Origin: a virus
DNA length: 50,790 nucleotides
Strand: one strand, 5' to 3'
IMG/VR virus record: IMGVR_UViG_3300047498_000076
Span: 1 to 50,790 of that record
A program made the position numbers and the translations under genes. Below the pieces are notes generated by a model that saw nothing but the letters and a program-made list of their open reading frames with translations, had not been told where the DNA came from and did no database searches. Every line of letters begins with the position of its first letter. Positions within the stretch are counted from its first letter, which is position 1. Shown piece after piece: positions 8,561 to 16,715 of this stretch.

Positions 8561-9233
8561 TTTGTGTTCCCCCTATTTTGACGGTCGCGTCGATCGCCGC
8601 CTGGTTGTCCGGCGTCCCGTCGTCCAGCACGGGCAGGATCTCGGCCGCGAACGTCCTCAAGTCCTTCAGCGTCACGTTGAACGGGTCGTCCTTCGTTCTG
8701 CCTGTACTCTCAAGATATGCGTCCCAGACCTTCAAATCAATCCGGAAGTTCGGCTTCATCTGCGTGATGGGCACGGCGCCGTCCGCGATCACGAGGCCTA
8801 GCGTCTTGTCGACGTCGAAGACCTTGCCGCACTCGTTGAGGCCCGGCACGAGCGCGCGCAGCGTCGCGAAGACGTTAGGGCGCCTGAACTGCTGCAGGAG
8901 CGCGGACGACATGATGTCCTGGAAGTACTGGAGCTCAGAGCGGCGAAGGCTCGCCGGGTAGAGCAGGTCCATGACGAGCTCGCCCTCGACGTAGTGCGAC
9001 TCCTGGACCTTGCGGTAGTGCTGGTTGTAGACGCGCAGCGCGGGCAGCGCGCGCATGGAGTAGTCGTCGCGCTCGTAGACGTCGATGTTGTCCTTGAAGA
9101 TGTAGGCGAACTCGGGGGTCGCCGCGATCTGCGCGGCCACTGCCTTGACGATCGCCTGCGTGGGCCCGTCGATGAAGGGGTTGATGCGGAGCCTGTCGAT
9201 CAGGTCCTTGGGCTCGACGCTGGTGGGGATCAA
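8547..9233 (-). CDS. Head-tail connector region protein, Mu gp37-like
   Basis: A 228-residue protein located between the gpG-like and sheath genes, the place of Mu gp37 or a related tail terminator. It contains DNIDVYERDDYSMRALPALRVY, a pattern seen in phage proteins acting at the head-tail neck. The start appears to be TTG at 9233, overlapping the upstream stop as TTGA. The sequence alone gives no catalytic motif. A role as tail terminator or adaptor is inferred from gene order. Confidence 0.6.
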   Translation of the reverse strand: MIPTSVEPKDLIDRLRINPFIDGPTQAIVKAVAAQIAATPEFAYIFKDNIDVYERDDYSMRALPALRVYNQHYRKVQESHYVEGELVMDLLYPASLRRSELQYFQDIMSSALLQQFRRPNVFATLRALVPGLNECGKVFDVDKTLGLVIADGAVPITQMKPNFRIDLKVWDAYLESTGRTKDDPFNVTLKDLRTFAAEILPVLDDGTPDNQAAIDATVKIGGTQNGLD

Positions 9234-9760
9234 GGCTCACCCAGGATTTCTGCGATCTGGTTCGCGATCGACTCGTTGAGCTCGTCGGTGTCCTGCTGGT
9301 TGCGGTCGGTGAACGGGCGCGCGGGGATGACCGACCTCTTCGAGAAGACGAACTTGCCGCTGCCGGGGTTCATGTAGCGGAGCGCCTGCTTCTTCACGGG
9401 CACGATGACCGCGCCCCTGTCGTGGACCGACGCGTAGATGAGCTTCGTCCCGACCTCGGTCAGAAGGTCCATGACGTTCCCCGACTGGTTGACGAAGCCC
9501 TGGCCGCCGGGCCTGCCGTCCGCGGCGGGCGGCGAGATCGACTTCCGGAGCGTGCCCGAGAGCGATAGGATCTGGCCCTGGCGCATCTTAAGCGGCGCCC
9601 ATTTCTCGTGCCCGTTCGACGCGCCCTCCTGGTCGAAGCGCATCCCGATCTGGGTCTGTATGGTCGATGCGATGTTGACCTCGATGTCGCGCTGGTGCGC
9701 CTGGAGCCGGTCGAAGAGCTTCGGGAACTCGAACTTGACGGTGACGCTGGCCCTAGCCAT
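9230..9760 (-). CDS. Virion morphogenesis protein, Mu gpG-like (tail completion)
   Basis: A 176-residue protein. The segment WAPLKMRQGQILSLSGTLRKSI is the signature region of the phage virion morphogenesis family (Mu gpG, P2 gpS), including the W-x-P-L and L-x-x-SG-x-L pattern. The following KLIYASVHDRGAVI matches the Y-A-x-x-H-x-x-G segment of the same family. These proteins finish the tail end before joining to heads. The ATG at 9760 is chosen because longer frames upstream only overlap the neighbouring gene. Confidence 0.82.
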   Translation of the reverse strand: MARASVTVKFEFPKLFDRLQAHQRDIEVNIASTIQTQIGMRFDQEGASNGHEKWAPLKMRQGQILSLSGTLRKSISPPAADGRPGGQGFVNQSGNVMDLLTEVGTKLIYASVHDRGAVIVPVKKQALRYMNPGSGKFVFSKRSVIPARPFTDRNQQDTDELNESIANQIAEILGEP

Positions 9761-10373
9761 GGTCCCCGCCGCCCCACTCGTGGTCGTGCTCGTCGAGGTT
9801 GCCGTTCCAGAAGTTCTCGCCCGGGGCGTTGATCTGCTCGATCGCGTAGGGCGCGGATGACGCGTGGTCGTCGGTCCTGCCGACGAAGCCCGCGAAGCCG
9901 TTGTCGGCCTGCGAGACATGGTAGTTGGACTTGAGGCCGGGCAGCGGCGGCGTCCTGAAGGTGTTGAAGGTGCCCTCTCTGAGGGTCATGAGGCCGGGCT
10001 TGCGGTCGTCGCCCCAGAGGATGACGTCGTAGCGCTTCTGGGACGCGTCGGCGTACTTGGCGCCGTCGATCCCTGACCCGCGGCCGAAGTCGGTCTCGAG
10101 CACGCGGATGACCGACAGGAGCTCGCAGAGCGTGCGGAGGATCTCCTTCGTCGGGCGCTCGGGGAGCGCCGCGAAGGGCTGGCACTTGACGGTCTCGAAG
10201 GGGGCGGAGTAGCGGGTCGAGAGGTCCTGCTCGACCTGTCCCTCGGCCTCGTTGATCAGGCGGTTAAGCAGCAGCAGGGGCAGGCGGTCGGGGTTGGCGA
10301 TCGGGTCGTCGGTGACCTTCACCTTGCCGGCTAGCCTCACGATGACCGCGTCCTGGCTGATGTATCTTCCCAC
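9753..10373 (-). CDS. Head-tail connector, DUF1320 / Mu gp36-like
   Basis: A 206-residue protein starting GTG with a strong AGGAGG Shine-Dalgarno. Residues such as LNRLINEAEGQVEQDLSTRYSA match the DUF1320/gp36 pattern: helices with an acidic patch and an L..RY.. motif. Mu gp36 is a head-tail adaptor. Its C-terminal end is rich in Gly, Asp and His. It overlaps the gpG-like gene by 8 bases. Confidence 0.75.
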   Translation of the reverse strand: MGRYISQDAVIVRLAGKVKVTDDPIANPDRLPLLLLNRLINEAEGQVEQDLSTRYSAPFETVKCQPFAALPERPTKEILRTLCELLSVIRVLETDFGRGSGIDGAKYADASQKRYDVILWGDDRKPGLMTLREGTFNTFRTPPLPGLKSNYHVSQADNGFAGFVGRTDDHASSAPYAIEQINAPGENFWNGNLDEHDHEWGGGDHG

Positions 10374-10391
10374 CTGTCTCCTCCTGAAAGA

Positions 10392-10419
10392 ACGCCCGAC
10401 CCCTCTCGGGGCCAGGCGT
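10392..10419 (-). terminator. Hairpin between capsid and connector genes
   Basis: On the minus strand a GC-rich stem-loop with arms ACGCCTGGCCCC and GGGGTCGGGCGT and loop GAGA is followed by TCTTTC. The U tract is weak, so it may be an attenuator or an RNA processing/stability element. It ends just upstream of the Shine-Dalgarno of the gp36-like gene. Confidence 0.5.
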
Positions 10420-10456
10420 CATCCGTTCCCCCGTTCCCCCGAAAAGAGGACCGGAT

Positions 10457-10735
10457 CTACTTGACCCGCTCGGCGCGGTGGATCACGGTCTTTCGCGCCA
10501 TGCTGGGGTCGATGTTGCCGAAGGCCTGCTTGTACCCGATGTCGAACGGGCGGTCGCAGAACTCCTTGGCCTCGTCCTCGGTGACCTCGACGGTGTTGCC
10601 GGGGGTCGTGATGACCTCCACGTCGCCCTTCATCGTGCGGATCGGGTGGATGGCCTTGATCCTCACCATGCGGGCCTGCTTCACCGGAGGGCTGGTCAGG
10701 GTGGTCTGGTTCTGATGCTGTTCGGGAGAACTCAT
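10457..10735 (-). CDS. Small head-region protein of unknown function
   Basis: A 92-residue protein between major capsid and gp36-like gene. It has a flexible N-terminus rich in Gln, Thr and Pro, then a beta-rich part (MVRIKAIHPIRTMKGDVEVI) and an acidic helix (TEDEAKEFCDRPFD). Small proteins at this place in other phages are connectors or head fibres. No domain was recognised. An AAAGGACG Shine-Dalgarno precedes the ATG. It is flanked by a terminator upstream and a hairpin downstream, so it is set apart transcriptionally. Confidence 0.7.
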   Translation of the reverse strand: MSSPEQHQNQTTLTSPPVKQARMVRIKAIHPIRTMKGDVEVITTPGNTVEVTEDEAKEFCDRPFDIGYKQAFGNIDPSMARKTVIHRAERVK

Positions 10736-10753
10736 GTCTGTCGTCCTTTCGTC

Positions 10754-10790
10754 AAAAAAAAGGGCACGGGTTGTGATCCTCCCGTGCCCT
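10754..10790 (-). terminator. Rho-independent terminator after major capsid gene
   Basis: On the minus strand a perfect 9-bp stem (GGGCACGGG / CCCGTGCCC) with a 10-base loop is followed by eight T residues. It lies 15 bases past the major capsid stop and is a textbook intrinsic terminator. It probably sets high capsid dosage relative to the tail genes downstream. Confidence 0.92.
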
Positions 10791-10804
10791 GCGTTGTAGG
10801 CTGA

Positions 10805-11926
10805 TCAGCTCGGGATGACGAGCGGCGTGCCGAGCACGTTCGCCGTCAGCACGTCGAAGCTGCGGTAGAGGTTGACCCCGCCGTACACACCGGAGGTGAT
10901 GTCGATGAAGGGGTTCTTCGGCCCCCCGCGGGTTCCGGGGGCGATGCACTCCTCGACGACGAGGAACTTCCCGAAGCCGGGGGACTCCATCGTGCCCGAG
11001 GCAAGGTTCAGGCCCTGCACGAACTCGCCGATGGTGTCGCCCGAGGGGAGCGTGCACTCGAAGAAGATGCCGCCGTCCGGGATGAAGTACACGGCGTTTC
11101 CGACCGTGACGCGGCCGTTGTTGGACGGGTTGGTCCCGGTGGAGACCGTCTCGTCCTGGAACCAGCCGTCGTAGATCACGACCTCAGGGCCGCCGGGGAT
11201 GAGGAACGCGATCAGCTTGGGAAGGTTCCACTCCGAGATGTTCGGGTTGGCGCCGATCGAGGACAGGTAGGCCTTGGTGTTCGCGTTCTCAAGCACCCAG
11301 CGCGCGGTGTTGGGGTTCATCACCAGGCGCTTGATGCGGTACTTGCGGAACGTCGCCAGGCCGCCGGTCACCCAGTAGCGGATGTCGGCGATGGGGTTCG
11401 CGGAGTTGTTCGGGTTGATCCCGTCGAGCGACCACACGGCGCCGAGCGGCACCGCGGTGTTCCCGGTCGGAATGCCGTAGCTGAACACGTTGCCCAAGTA
11501 CGGGAACGCGCCCTGGAAGATTGAGTTCCAGCGCAGGAGCTCGATGCGGGCCTCGAGCCGGCGGTTCATGCGGTCGATGTCGAGGTCGATGTACTGGCGG
11601 ATGCCGCGCTTCGACGGGTCGTTCTGGCCGACCTGGCGGAGGTGCAGGATCTTCTTTTCGTCGTAGTGGATCGACTCCTTGTACGCGGGGGGGGCGAACT
11701 CCTGGACCCGGGTTCCGAAGGACTGGATGTACTTCGGGTCGGTTCCGACCGCGTGCTCCATCGTCAGGCCGCCGGAGGCCTCGATGATCTCGACTCGGAC
11801 GCGGTCTACGGGGAGCGCGACCGACGGGATGTACTTGGCGCCGAGGTAGGTCGTCGGGTCGTTGACGATCTCCTGGACCAGCTTCTGGATGATCGAGGTG
11901 TACTCGTTTGTGAAGAATTCGTTCAT
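10805..11926 (-). CDS. Major capsid protein (gpE-like family)
   Basis: A 373-residue protein. FGTRVQEFAPPAYKESIHYDEKK resembles the phage capsid E family (lambda gpE-like), where an F-x-P-P strand precedes the E-loop/spine-helix region. RMNRRLEARIELLRWNSIF fits the conserved helix. It follows a decoration protein and a protease/scaffold gene, as in siphovirus and myovirus heads with HK97-fold capsids. A perfect terminator follows its stop. ATG with GGGGGA Shine-Dalgarno. Confidence 0.88.
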   Translation of the reverse strand: MNEFFTNEYTSIIQKLVQEIVNDPTTYLGAKYIPSVALPVDRVRVEIIEASGGLTMEHAVGTDPKYIQSFGTRVQEFAPPAYKESIHYDEKKILHLRQVGQNDPSKRGIRQYIDLDIDRMNRRLEARIELLRWNSIFQGAFPYLGNVFSYGIPTGNTAVPLGAVWSLDGINPNNSANPIADIRYWVTGGLATFRKYRIKRLVMNPNTARWVLENANTKAYLSSIGANPNISEWNLPKLIAFLIPGGPEVVIYDGWFQDETVSTGTNPSNNGRVTVGNAVYFIPDGGIFFECTLPSGDTIGEFVQGLNLASGTMESPGFGKFLVVEECIAPGTRGGPKNPFIDITSGVYGGVNLYRSFDVLTANVLGTPLVIPS

Positions 11927-11936
11927 GGCGTCCCCC

Positions 11937-12350
11937 TTAGAACTTCACGATCGCGATGCCGCTCGCGTCGGTGTATTGGCGGCCAGCGAGCTGGGTCGCG
12001 CCGGTGTAGTCGATCAGCTTGCTCGCGAACACGAAGCCCGAGAAGATGGCCCGAGCGAGCGCGCCGCCCGTCGGGGCGTCGACCCCTTGGGTGCCCTCGG
12101 TGTAGGACTCGACGTTCTCGAAGAGCACGCACACGGAGTCGACGGTCGAGCCGGACACCGCGCTGTACTTGCCGAAGATGCCGGTCGAGACCACGCGGGC
12201 CAGGACCTGGCCTGCGGAGTAGCCGTTCGCGTCGTACTGCAGGCGGACGGCGCTGATCTGGGCCAGCTCGCGCCGGAGCGCGATGACCATCGGATAATCC
12301 TTGCGGAAGATCTGGTTGTTTACTTCTGCGTCAATCGCTGTCTTGGACAT
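11937..12350 (-). CDS. Head decoration protein (gpD-like)
   Basis: A 137-residue protein upstream of the major capsid gene. YSAGQVLARVVSTGIFGKYSA and SGSTVDSVCVLFENV match the head decoration (HDPD/lambda gpD) pattern G-x-V-L-x-x-x...G-K-Y. Such trimers cap the capsid surface and stabilise it. The ATG at 12350 has GGGGAGG upstream and is preferred to a longer frame. It is placed between scaffold and capsid as in lambda. Confidence 0.8.
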   Translation of the reverse strand: MSKTAIDAEVNNQIFRKDYPMVIALRRELAQISAVRLQYDANGYSAGQVLARVVSTGIFGKYSAVSGSTVDSVCVLFENVESYTEGTQGVDAPTGGALARAIFSGFVFASKLIDYTGATQLAGRQYTDASGIAIVKF

Positions 12351-12366
12351 TGAAACCTCCCCTGAT

Positions 12367-13299
12367 TTACTTGAGCTCGTTCGGTTGGATGCCAAGCACG
12401 GGGGATGCGAGCGCGATCAACTGTTCGAGATTAGTTTGAAGTTCGGACTGCTTTTTGGCAAGGGCAGACATGTGGGCATCGGACTGCTCAGGGATCTCAA
12501 TCCCATGGTGGTCCATCATGTGCTTGAGGTGCTTCTTCAGCTCCTCGTGCTTGTCCTTGTCCTCGAGCATCTTGCACATCTCGTCGTAGGTCAGCTTCGT
12601 CAGCATGCCCTTCGACGGCGCGTCGTTCTCGTTCGGGTTGCCGACCTCGGCGAGCTCCTTCTTCTCCTCTTCGCCCAGGCGGGCGAGCTTGGCGGCGGCC
12701 TCGGCGCGCTTGGACGGCATGTTCATGCGCGTCTCGAGCTCGAGCTTGGCCATCCGGTACTTCTTCGTGATCTTGTCTATCGCCTCGGCCTTGGTGGTCC
12801 CGTGGGCGACGCCCAGCGGGAAGGGCTCGCGGGAGTCGAACGAGGACAGCGCCGCGTTCATCTCGCCGTCGGTGAGGAGCGACATCTTGACGACGTCGAG
12901 CTTCTTCATCTCGGCGGGCGTGATTTTGCCCTCGGAGCGCAGGCGCGACAGGCGCGCCGCGATCGTGGCCTTGCGCAGGTCAGTGCGGAGCTCGGAGTTC
13001 CCGGCGCGGACGCCCAGGGCGAGCTTCGTGAACTCGGCTTTTCGGGCCATCCTCTTGTCGTCGGACTCGCCTCCCGTGCCGCCGTCGGTCTCTTTTAGGT
13101 GCTTCATGGCGGTGTCGTACTCGTCCGACATGCGGGACATCTCCTCGTCCTTCGCGTCGGCCATGTGCTTGCCCATCTTCTCCTCGTCCATCCCCATGTG
13201 CTTCATGTGGTGGGCCAGGCACTCCTTGGACAGCTTTTCGGCGTCCTCGGCGGACATCTTCTTCTTGTCCATGAGGTGCTTCTTCAGCTTCTCGTGCAT
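12367..13299 (-). CDS. Nested scaffold protein (internal start)
   Basis: Predicted 310-residue product from ATG 13299, in frame with the protease gene. It is preceded by AAGGGAGA seven bases upstream, a better ribosome site than that of the full-length gene. This repeats the lambda C/Nu3 and Mu I/Z arrangement, where scaffold is made in excess from an internal start. The product begins with a Met/His/Lys-rich helical segment (MHEKLKKHLMDKKK) and ends with a helical capsid-binding tail. Supported by site quality and family precedent only. Confidence 0.65.
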   Translation of the reverse strand: MHEKLKKHLMDKKKMSAEDAEKLSKECLAHHMKHMGMDEEKMGKHMADAKDEEMSRMSDEYDTAMKHLKETDGGTGGESDDKRMARKAEFTKLALGVRAGNSELRTDLRKATIAARLSRLRSEGKITPAEMKKLDVVKMSLLTDGEMNAALSSFDSREPFPLGVAHGTTKAEAIDKITKKYRMAKLELETRMNMPSKRAEAAAKLARLGEEEKKELAEVGNPNENDAPSKGMLTKLTYDEMCKMLEDKDKHEELKKHLKHMMDHHGIEIPEQSDAHMSALAKKQSELQTNLEQLIALASPVLGIQPNELK

Positions 13300-13968
13300 A
13301 CTCGCGTCTCCCTTTTTCTCTTGGATGTACCGCTTCGCCTCGGCGTCAACCTCGGACGCGGAACCTGCGTGGTGGGTGACGATCTCGCCGCCCACGTAAA
13401 TGTCGTACTCCCCCGGCGACACCTCGACGACCTCGTACTCGACGCCGTCGAACGCGGCGAGCCGCTTCTTCGACAGCAGCGCGGCCTTCGGCGCGGCGGG
13501 GAAAGGGGTCACGGAGAGCTCGTTGATGATGCCCTCCTCGAGGTCTGCGCCGATCGAGACGTGCGTGTAGCGCCCGTCCTGCGCCTTCTCGACGTTCTCG
13601 CGGCCCAGGAACCGCGCGGTCCCGAACAGGGCCGGCACCTCGGCGCCGTCGATGTTCGCGAGCCCCTTGGTTAGCGGGCCCACCAGGCGGCCGATCGTGT
13701 GGGTCGCGGCAGCGGAGTGGTCGAGCTGGAGCGGCGGGCAGTCCTTCATGGGGACCGCGCCGTTCATGAGGCGCTTGACCTTCTCGAGCAGCGAGTTGTG
13801 GTTCCTCGCGAGCAGGTCGATCGTCTCCTCGGAGATCGTCACGGGCCCGTCCATCGAGTCGAACGACCCGACGTAGACCATCATGACCGGACGGTCGAAC
13901 ACGGTGTCGGAGACGCTCTCGCCGCCCTCACCGAAGAAGCCCGCCTCAAGTCTGATCTTCTTGCCCAT
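12367..13968 (-). CDS. Prohead protease with fused scaffold, Mu gpI-like
   Basis: A 533-residue protein. The N-terminal 160 residues have the phage protease pattern: DHSAAATH (His 84 or 90 candidate), THVSIGAD with Ser 138, and ELSVTPFPAAPKA at the end of the domain. The rest is charged and helical, suiting an internal scaffold. Residues 224-300 are unusually rich in Met, His and Lys. An in-frame internal ATG at 13299 with its own Shine-Dalgarno would make the scaffold alone (listed separately). In the family the protease removes scaffold during capsid maturation. Confidence 0.84.
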   Translation of the reverse strand: MGKKIRLEAGFFGEGGESVSDTVFDRPVMMVYVGSFDSMDGPVTISEETIDLLARNHNSLLEKVKRLMNGAVPMKDCPPLQLDHSAAATHTIGRLVGPLTKGLANIDGAEVPALFGTARFLGRENVEKAQDGRYTHVSIGADLEEGIINELSVTPFPAAPKAALLSKKRLAAFDGVEYEVVEVSPGEYDIYVGGEIVTHHAGSASEVDAEAKRYIQEKKGDASMHEKLKKHLMDKKKMSAEDAEKLSKECLAHHMKHMGMDEEKMGKHMADAKDEEMSRMSDEYDTAMKHLKETDGGTGGESDDKRMARKAEFTKLALGVRAGNSELRTDLRKATIAARLSRLRSEGKITPAEMKKLDVVKMSLLTDGEMNAALSSFDSREPFPLGVAHGTTKAEAIDKITKKYRMAKLELETRMNMPSKRAEAAAKLARLGEEEKKELAEVGNPNENDAPSKGMLTKLTYDEMCKMLEDKDKHEELKKHLKHMMDHHGIEIPEQSDAHMSALAKKQSELQTNLEQLIALASPVLGIQPNELK

Positions 13969-14008
13969 TGAGTCTGATCTTAGTTGCGTAAACGACTCAG
14001 CGCAACGG

Positions 14009-14869
14009 CTATTTGTTCCACCCCGGCGGCAGCGGCGTGCAGACGTGCCTCCTGCGCTGCGCGGACTCGTCGGCGATCAGCCTGCGGTGGACGGGATTGA
14101 AGCGGTTGAGCGGCAGCAGCTCGGACCTGCAGTTCCAGTGGACCGGCGGCGTCTCCCGGTCGAGCAGCGGATCGCCCTTCGCGTAGACGAGCCCGGACCT
14201 TCCGCGCTTTCCGTTCACGGTCTGCGCCGTGCACCACGGCGTCGTGCCCTTGTCCCTGACGGCGATGAAGAGGTAGTGGGTCACGACGTCGCCCTTGTCG
14301 TAGTAGTCGCGCCTCGCCTGGTTGTAGTACCGGGTCGTCTCCGTGCGGACGATGGTCGACGCCCGGCCGGCGTAGGTGTCGCCGGCCTCGGCTATCCTGT
14401 CCCTGATCTCGGCCTGCGTGTCCTCGCCGCCGTTCCTGAAGTCGTAGGAGTGCGCGTTCCACTCGGCCTGGACGGCCGCGATGTAGGCCTTCTTCATCGA
14501 GTTGGCCTTCTTCAGCGGCCTGCTCGGCTTCGATATGCCCTTCCGCCACTTGTCGTAGGCGCTCATGATGTCGGCGAGCGTCTTAGGCCTGCGCCCGAGG
14601 CGGATGCGGCTCTCGAGCTCCTCCTCGCTCTCGGCGAGCTTCAAGGCCGCGATCTGCACGTCGAAGTAGTGCTCGATGAAGAGCCCCTCGAAGTCGGGGG
14701 GCTCAACGGCGCCCCCGGCCGGCAGGCGCTCCGCGTTGGAGCGCGAGGCCTCCGCAATGGCCCGCGTCACCCTGCGGTCCCACTTGTTCTCGAGCGCCTG
14801 GGCGACCTTGGCCGAGTTCTTGAGGCGCGAAACGTCGTTTACTGACAGCCTGATACCGTTTACAAGCAT
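14009..14869 (-). CDS. Minor head protein, Mu gpF-like
   Basis: A 286-residue protein with the MuF signature in its C-terminal half: IVRTETTRYYNQARRDYY, then VRDKGTTPWCT and finally TPPVHWNCRSELLPL. MuF-domain proteins attach to the portal and enter the head. They normally lie right next to the portal gene, but here a 4-kb accessory island separates them. The first bases of this gene also hold the putative plus-strand promoter of the RmlD-like gene. Confidence 0.85.
   Translation of the reverse strand: MLVNGIRLSVNDVSRLKNSAKVAQALENKWDRRVTRAIAEASRSNAERLPAGGAVEPPDFEGLFIEHYFDVQIAALKLAESEEELESRIRLGRRPKTLADIMSAYDKWRKGISKPSRPLKKANSMKKAYIAAVQAEWNAHSYDFRNGGEDTQAEIRDRIAEAGDTYAGRASTIVRTETTRYYNQARRDYYDKGDVVTHYLFIAVRDKGTTPWCTAQTVNGKRGRSGLVYAKGDPLLDRETPPVHWNCRSELLPLNRFNPVHRRLIADESAQRRRHVCTPLPPGWNK
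14838..14866 (+). promoter_or_regulatory. Putative promoter of the RmlD-like gene
   Basis: TTTACT, 17-base spacer, TACAAG on the plus strand. The -35 resembles the TTTACA element found in three other promoters of this genome. The -10 is weaker. The expected start would be near 14873, followed by AGGAG and the ATG at 14887. It lies inside the start of the opposite-strand MuF-like gene. Confidence 0.45.
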
Positions 14870-14886
14870 AGGATAGGAGATCCCCC

Positions 14887-15669
14887 ATGAAGCACCTTAT
14901 CATCGGCAACGGCAACTTAGGCAAGGACTTGGAGCTGGCGCTCTCGGCCAGGGGCGAGGAGGTCACGATGCGCCCGCGCGACTGGGTCTATACGCTCGCG
15001 GAGCAGCGCTTCGACATCGTCTGGTGCACGGCCGGGAAGGGCGGACCCACCGACTGCATGGGGACCTTCGTCAAGCAGATCGAGGCGCACGTGCTGCTGA
15101 CGGCCGAGCTGATCAACAGGGCACCCAAGGAGACGCGCCTCGTCTTCTTCTCGACCCACTACCTGAACGAGGACCCGAAGGGGGACCTGTCACGCTACGC
15201 GATGACGAAGCGGATGCTCGAGGACCTGGCGCAGTCCGCGCCGAACGCCGTCGTGTACCGCGTGGGGTCGCTCTACGCCGAGCACAGGCCAGAGAGGACG
15301 TTCCCCGGAAAGCTGATCCCGAAGCTGCTCCAGGGCGAGCGCGTGCTCCTGCCCGAGAACCGGGTAGCTCCGACGTCGACGTCCTGGCTCGCGCAGAAGC
15401 TCATGGAGACGGAGCTCAGGCCCGAGCGCCTCAAGGGCAAGAACTTCATCATCGGCCCGAGCGGGTCGACGAGCGTGCGGGAGTGGGGCGCAAGGATCGC
15501 CTTGCAAACGCTGGGCAGCGACGATCTGATCGGCAGCCGAGGCTTCGACGTCAGCTACCCGAAGGACAGCATGATCGGCTTCATGAACGAGTGCGAGGAC
15601 TGGACCGAGATCTGGCGCAAGAGCGGCTGCGAGCTGTGCTCGCAGATCATACGGCGCTCGGTCCTTTGA
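14887..15669 (+). CDS. rmlD: RmlD-like dTDP-4-dehydrorhamnose reductase / SDR epimerase
   Basis: A 260-residue extended short-chain dehydrogenase. It has GNGNLG at residues 7-12 (nucleotide binding), FFSTHYL with the Ser/Thr of the active site near 89-90, and YAMTK at 104-108 (catalytic Tyr and Lys). The family reduces dTDP-4-keto-sugars with NAD(P)H. RmlD is usually nearer 290 residues, so this is a compact form and another nucleotide-sugar substrate is possible. It is the only plus-strand gene in the first 32 kb and overlaps the convergent HTH gene by 23 bases. With RmlB and RmlC elsewhere in the window it would complete dTDP-rhamnose synthesis from dTDP-glucose. Confidence 0.78.
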   Translation: MKHLIIGNGNLGKDLELALSARGEEVTMRPRDWVYTLAEQRFDIVWCTAGKGGPTDCMGTFVKQIEAHVLLTAELINRAPKETRLVFFSTHYLNEDPKGDLSRYAMTKRMLEDLAQSAPNAVVYRVGSLYAEHRPERTFPGKLIPKLLQGERVLLPENRVAPTSTSWLAQKLMETELRPERLKGKNFIIGPSGSTSVREWGARIALQTLGSDDLIGSRGFDVSYPKDSMIGFMNECEDWTEIWRKSGCELCSQIIRRSVL

Positions 15670-16006
15670 TGTCGTCGTCCCACGGCTGGTAGTCGTACGG
15701 CCCTGACTTCCCGTTCGGGTAGGTGTGCTGGCCTTCGAGCTCCATGCGGCGCTCGCCGATGGGCCTATACTTGCCCTCGATCGCGCCCGGGCTCGCCGAG
15801 AGCGCGTACTGGGGGAAGCCCTGCCAGTTGCTCTGCTTCCTGACGACGCCGTTCCTGACGAGCTCGCCGAAGGCGCGCTCGACGTAGGACGGGCTGACGC
15901 CGAACTCCCTCGACACCTCGGCGGTAACCTTGCCCCAGGTCGCGGGCTCGGCCCTGAGCGTCTTCAGGATCTCGGCCTTGATCTCCTCGGTGATTGAGAG
16001 CGCCAT
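15647..16006 (-). CDS. Winged-helix-like protein
   Basis: A 119-residue protein. The first 60 residues (EEIKAEILKTLRAEPATWGK, then EFGVSPSYVERAFGELVRNG) look like a winged-helix DNA-binding fold with a recognition helix and a turn to VVRK. The rest is Gly/Tyr/Pro-rich and ends DYQPWDDDIKGPSAV. It could regulate the neighbouring accessory island, but a structural role is not excluded. The ATG has AGGAGG upstream and overlaps the preceding stop as TGATG. Confidence 0.65.
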   Translation of the reverse strand: MALSITEEIKAEILKTLRAEPATWGKVTAEVSREFGVSPSYVERAFGELVRNGVVRKQSNWQGFPQYALSASPGAIEGKYRPIGERRMELEGQHTYPNGKSGPYDYQPWDDDIKGPSAV

Positions 16007-16197
16007 CAGCTGCCTCCTGGCACGATGAACGTCACCGCGCCCGTGGTCAGGTTAACCGATAGGTTCGGCAGGATCAAATTTGCCCAGAGGTCGGCGAGGT
16101 CCGTCGAGAGCTGGGCTACGCTCGCCGGGTCGGCGTTCGGGTTCTGGGCCGCGAGCAGGGCCTGGAGCTGGACCTGTAGGTATTGCGCAGGAGTCAT
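16006..16197 (-). CDS. Small helical protein of unknown function
   Basis: A 63-residue protein, Ala/Leu/Gln-rich helical at the start (LQVQLQALLAAQNP) and beta-like at the end (LSVNLTTGAVTFIVPGG). It overlaps both neighbours by a few bases (ATGA and TGATG), so it is part of the same translationally coupled series. No family recognised. May be a chaperone or small structural partner for the exported proteins upstream. Confidence 0.6.
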   Translation of the reverse strand: MTPAQYLQVQLQALLAAQNPNADPASVAQLSTDLADLWANLILPNLSVNLTTGAVTFIVPGGS

Positions 16198-16715
16198 TGG
16201 ATCCTCACGAGGTCGAGCTGAGAGGCAGCGGTGGTGACGGTGCTGGCGCTCGTCTGGCAGTAGACCTGGACCGCCTGCGAGCCGTTCACGGCGAAGATGG
16301 AGTTGAGGCCCTGCATGACGCGCTGGCTGCCCGACGTGAGAGTTCCGCCCGTGAAGGGCATGAACTTGCGCTGAGAGATCGTGAGCGCCGATCCGCCGAC
16401 GAAGTACTCGAGCGTCACCACCGTGCCGGCGTTGGCCGAGCTGAAGTCGCTGCTGTAGACGGCGAGGTAGGTGCCCGCGGCGGGCGTCACGGTCATGCCG
16501 GTCACCTGGCCGTTCGTCGTCGTGCAGGTGTAGGCGGTCGTCGACGAGGTCTCGGAGTAGCTCAGGCCCTGGGCCAATTGGCTGTTGGTGACGACCAGGG
16601 GCGACCCGTTCGTCGCGCCGAAGACCTGCTCGCCGATGAAGACGGAGGGGTTCACCACGCCCGCTGAGGCCGCTCTGGGCGCTAATAGGAGGAGCGCCAG
16701 TATCAGGCCCCTCAT
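16194..16715 (-). CDS. Secreted coat/fibre-like protein with Sec signal peptide
   Basis: A 173-residue protein with a clear type I signal peptide: MRGLILALLLLAPRAASA then G, with an A-x-A cleavage site. The mature part is Thr/Ser/Gly-rich and beta-like, with two cysteines (near YTCTT and VYCQT) that could form a disulfide outside the cytoplasm. The ATG overlaps the upstream stop (ATGA). It belongs to an island between portal and MuF-like genes. Function is unknown. A surface-displayed or periplasmic role is suggested by the signal. Confidence 0.75.
   Translation of the reverse strand: MRGLILALLLLAPRAASAGVVNPSVFIGEQVFGATNGSPLVVTNSQLAQGLSYSETSSTTAYTCTTTNGQVTGMTVTPAAGTYLAVYSSDFSSANAGTVVTLEYFVGGSALTISQRKFMPFTGGTLTSGSQRVMQGLNSIFAVNGSQAVQVYCQTSASTVTTAASQLDLVRIQ

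Noticed and set aside
7292-8581. Long plus-strand frame (429 codons) opposite the sheath gene
   Set aside because: Shadow of the tail sheath; biased composition and no motif.
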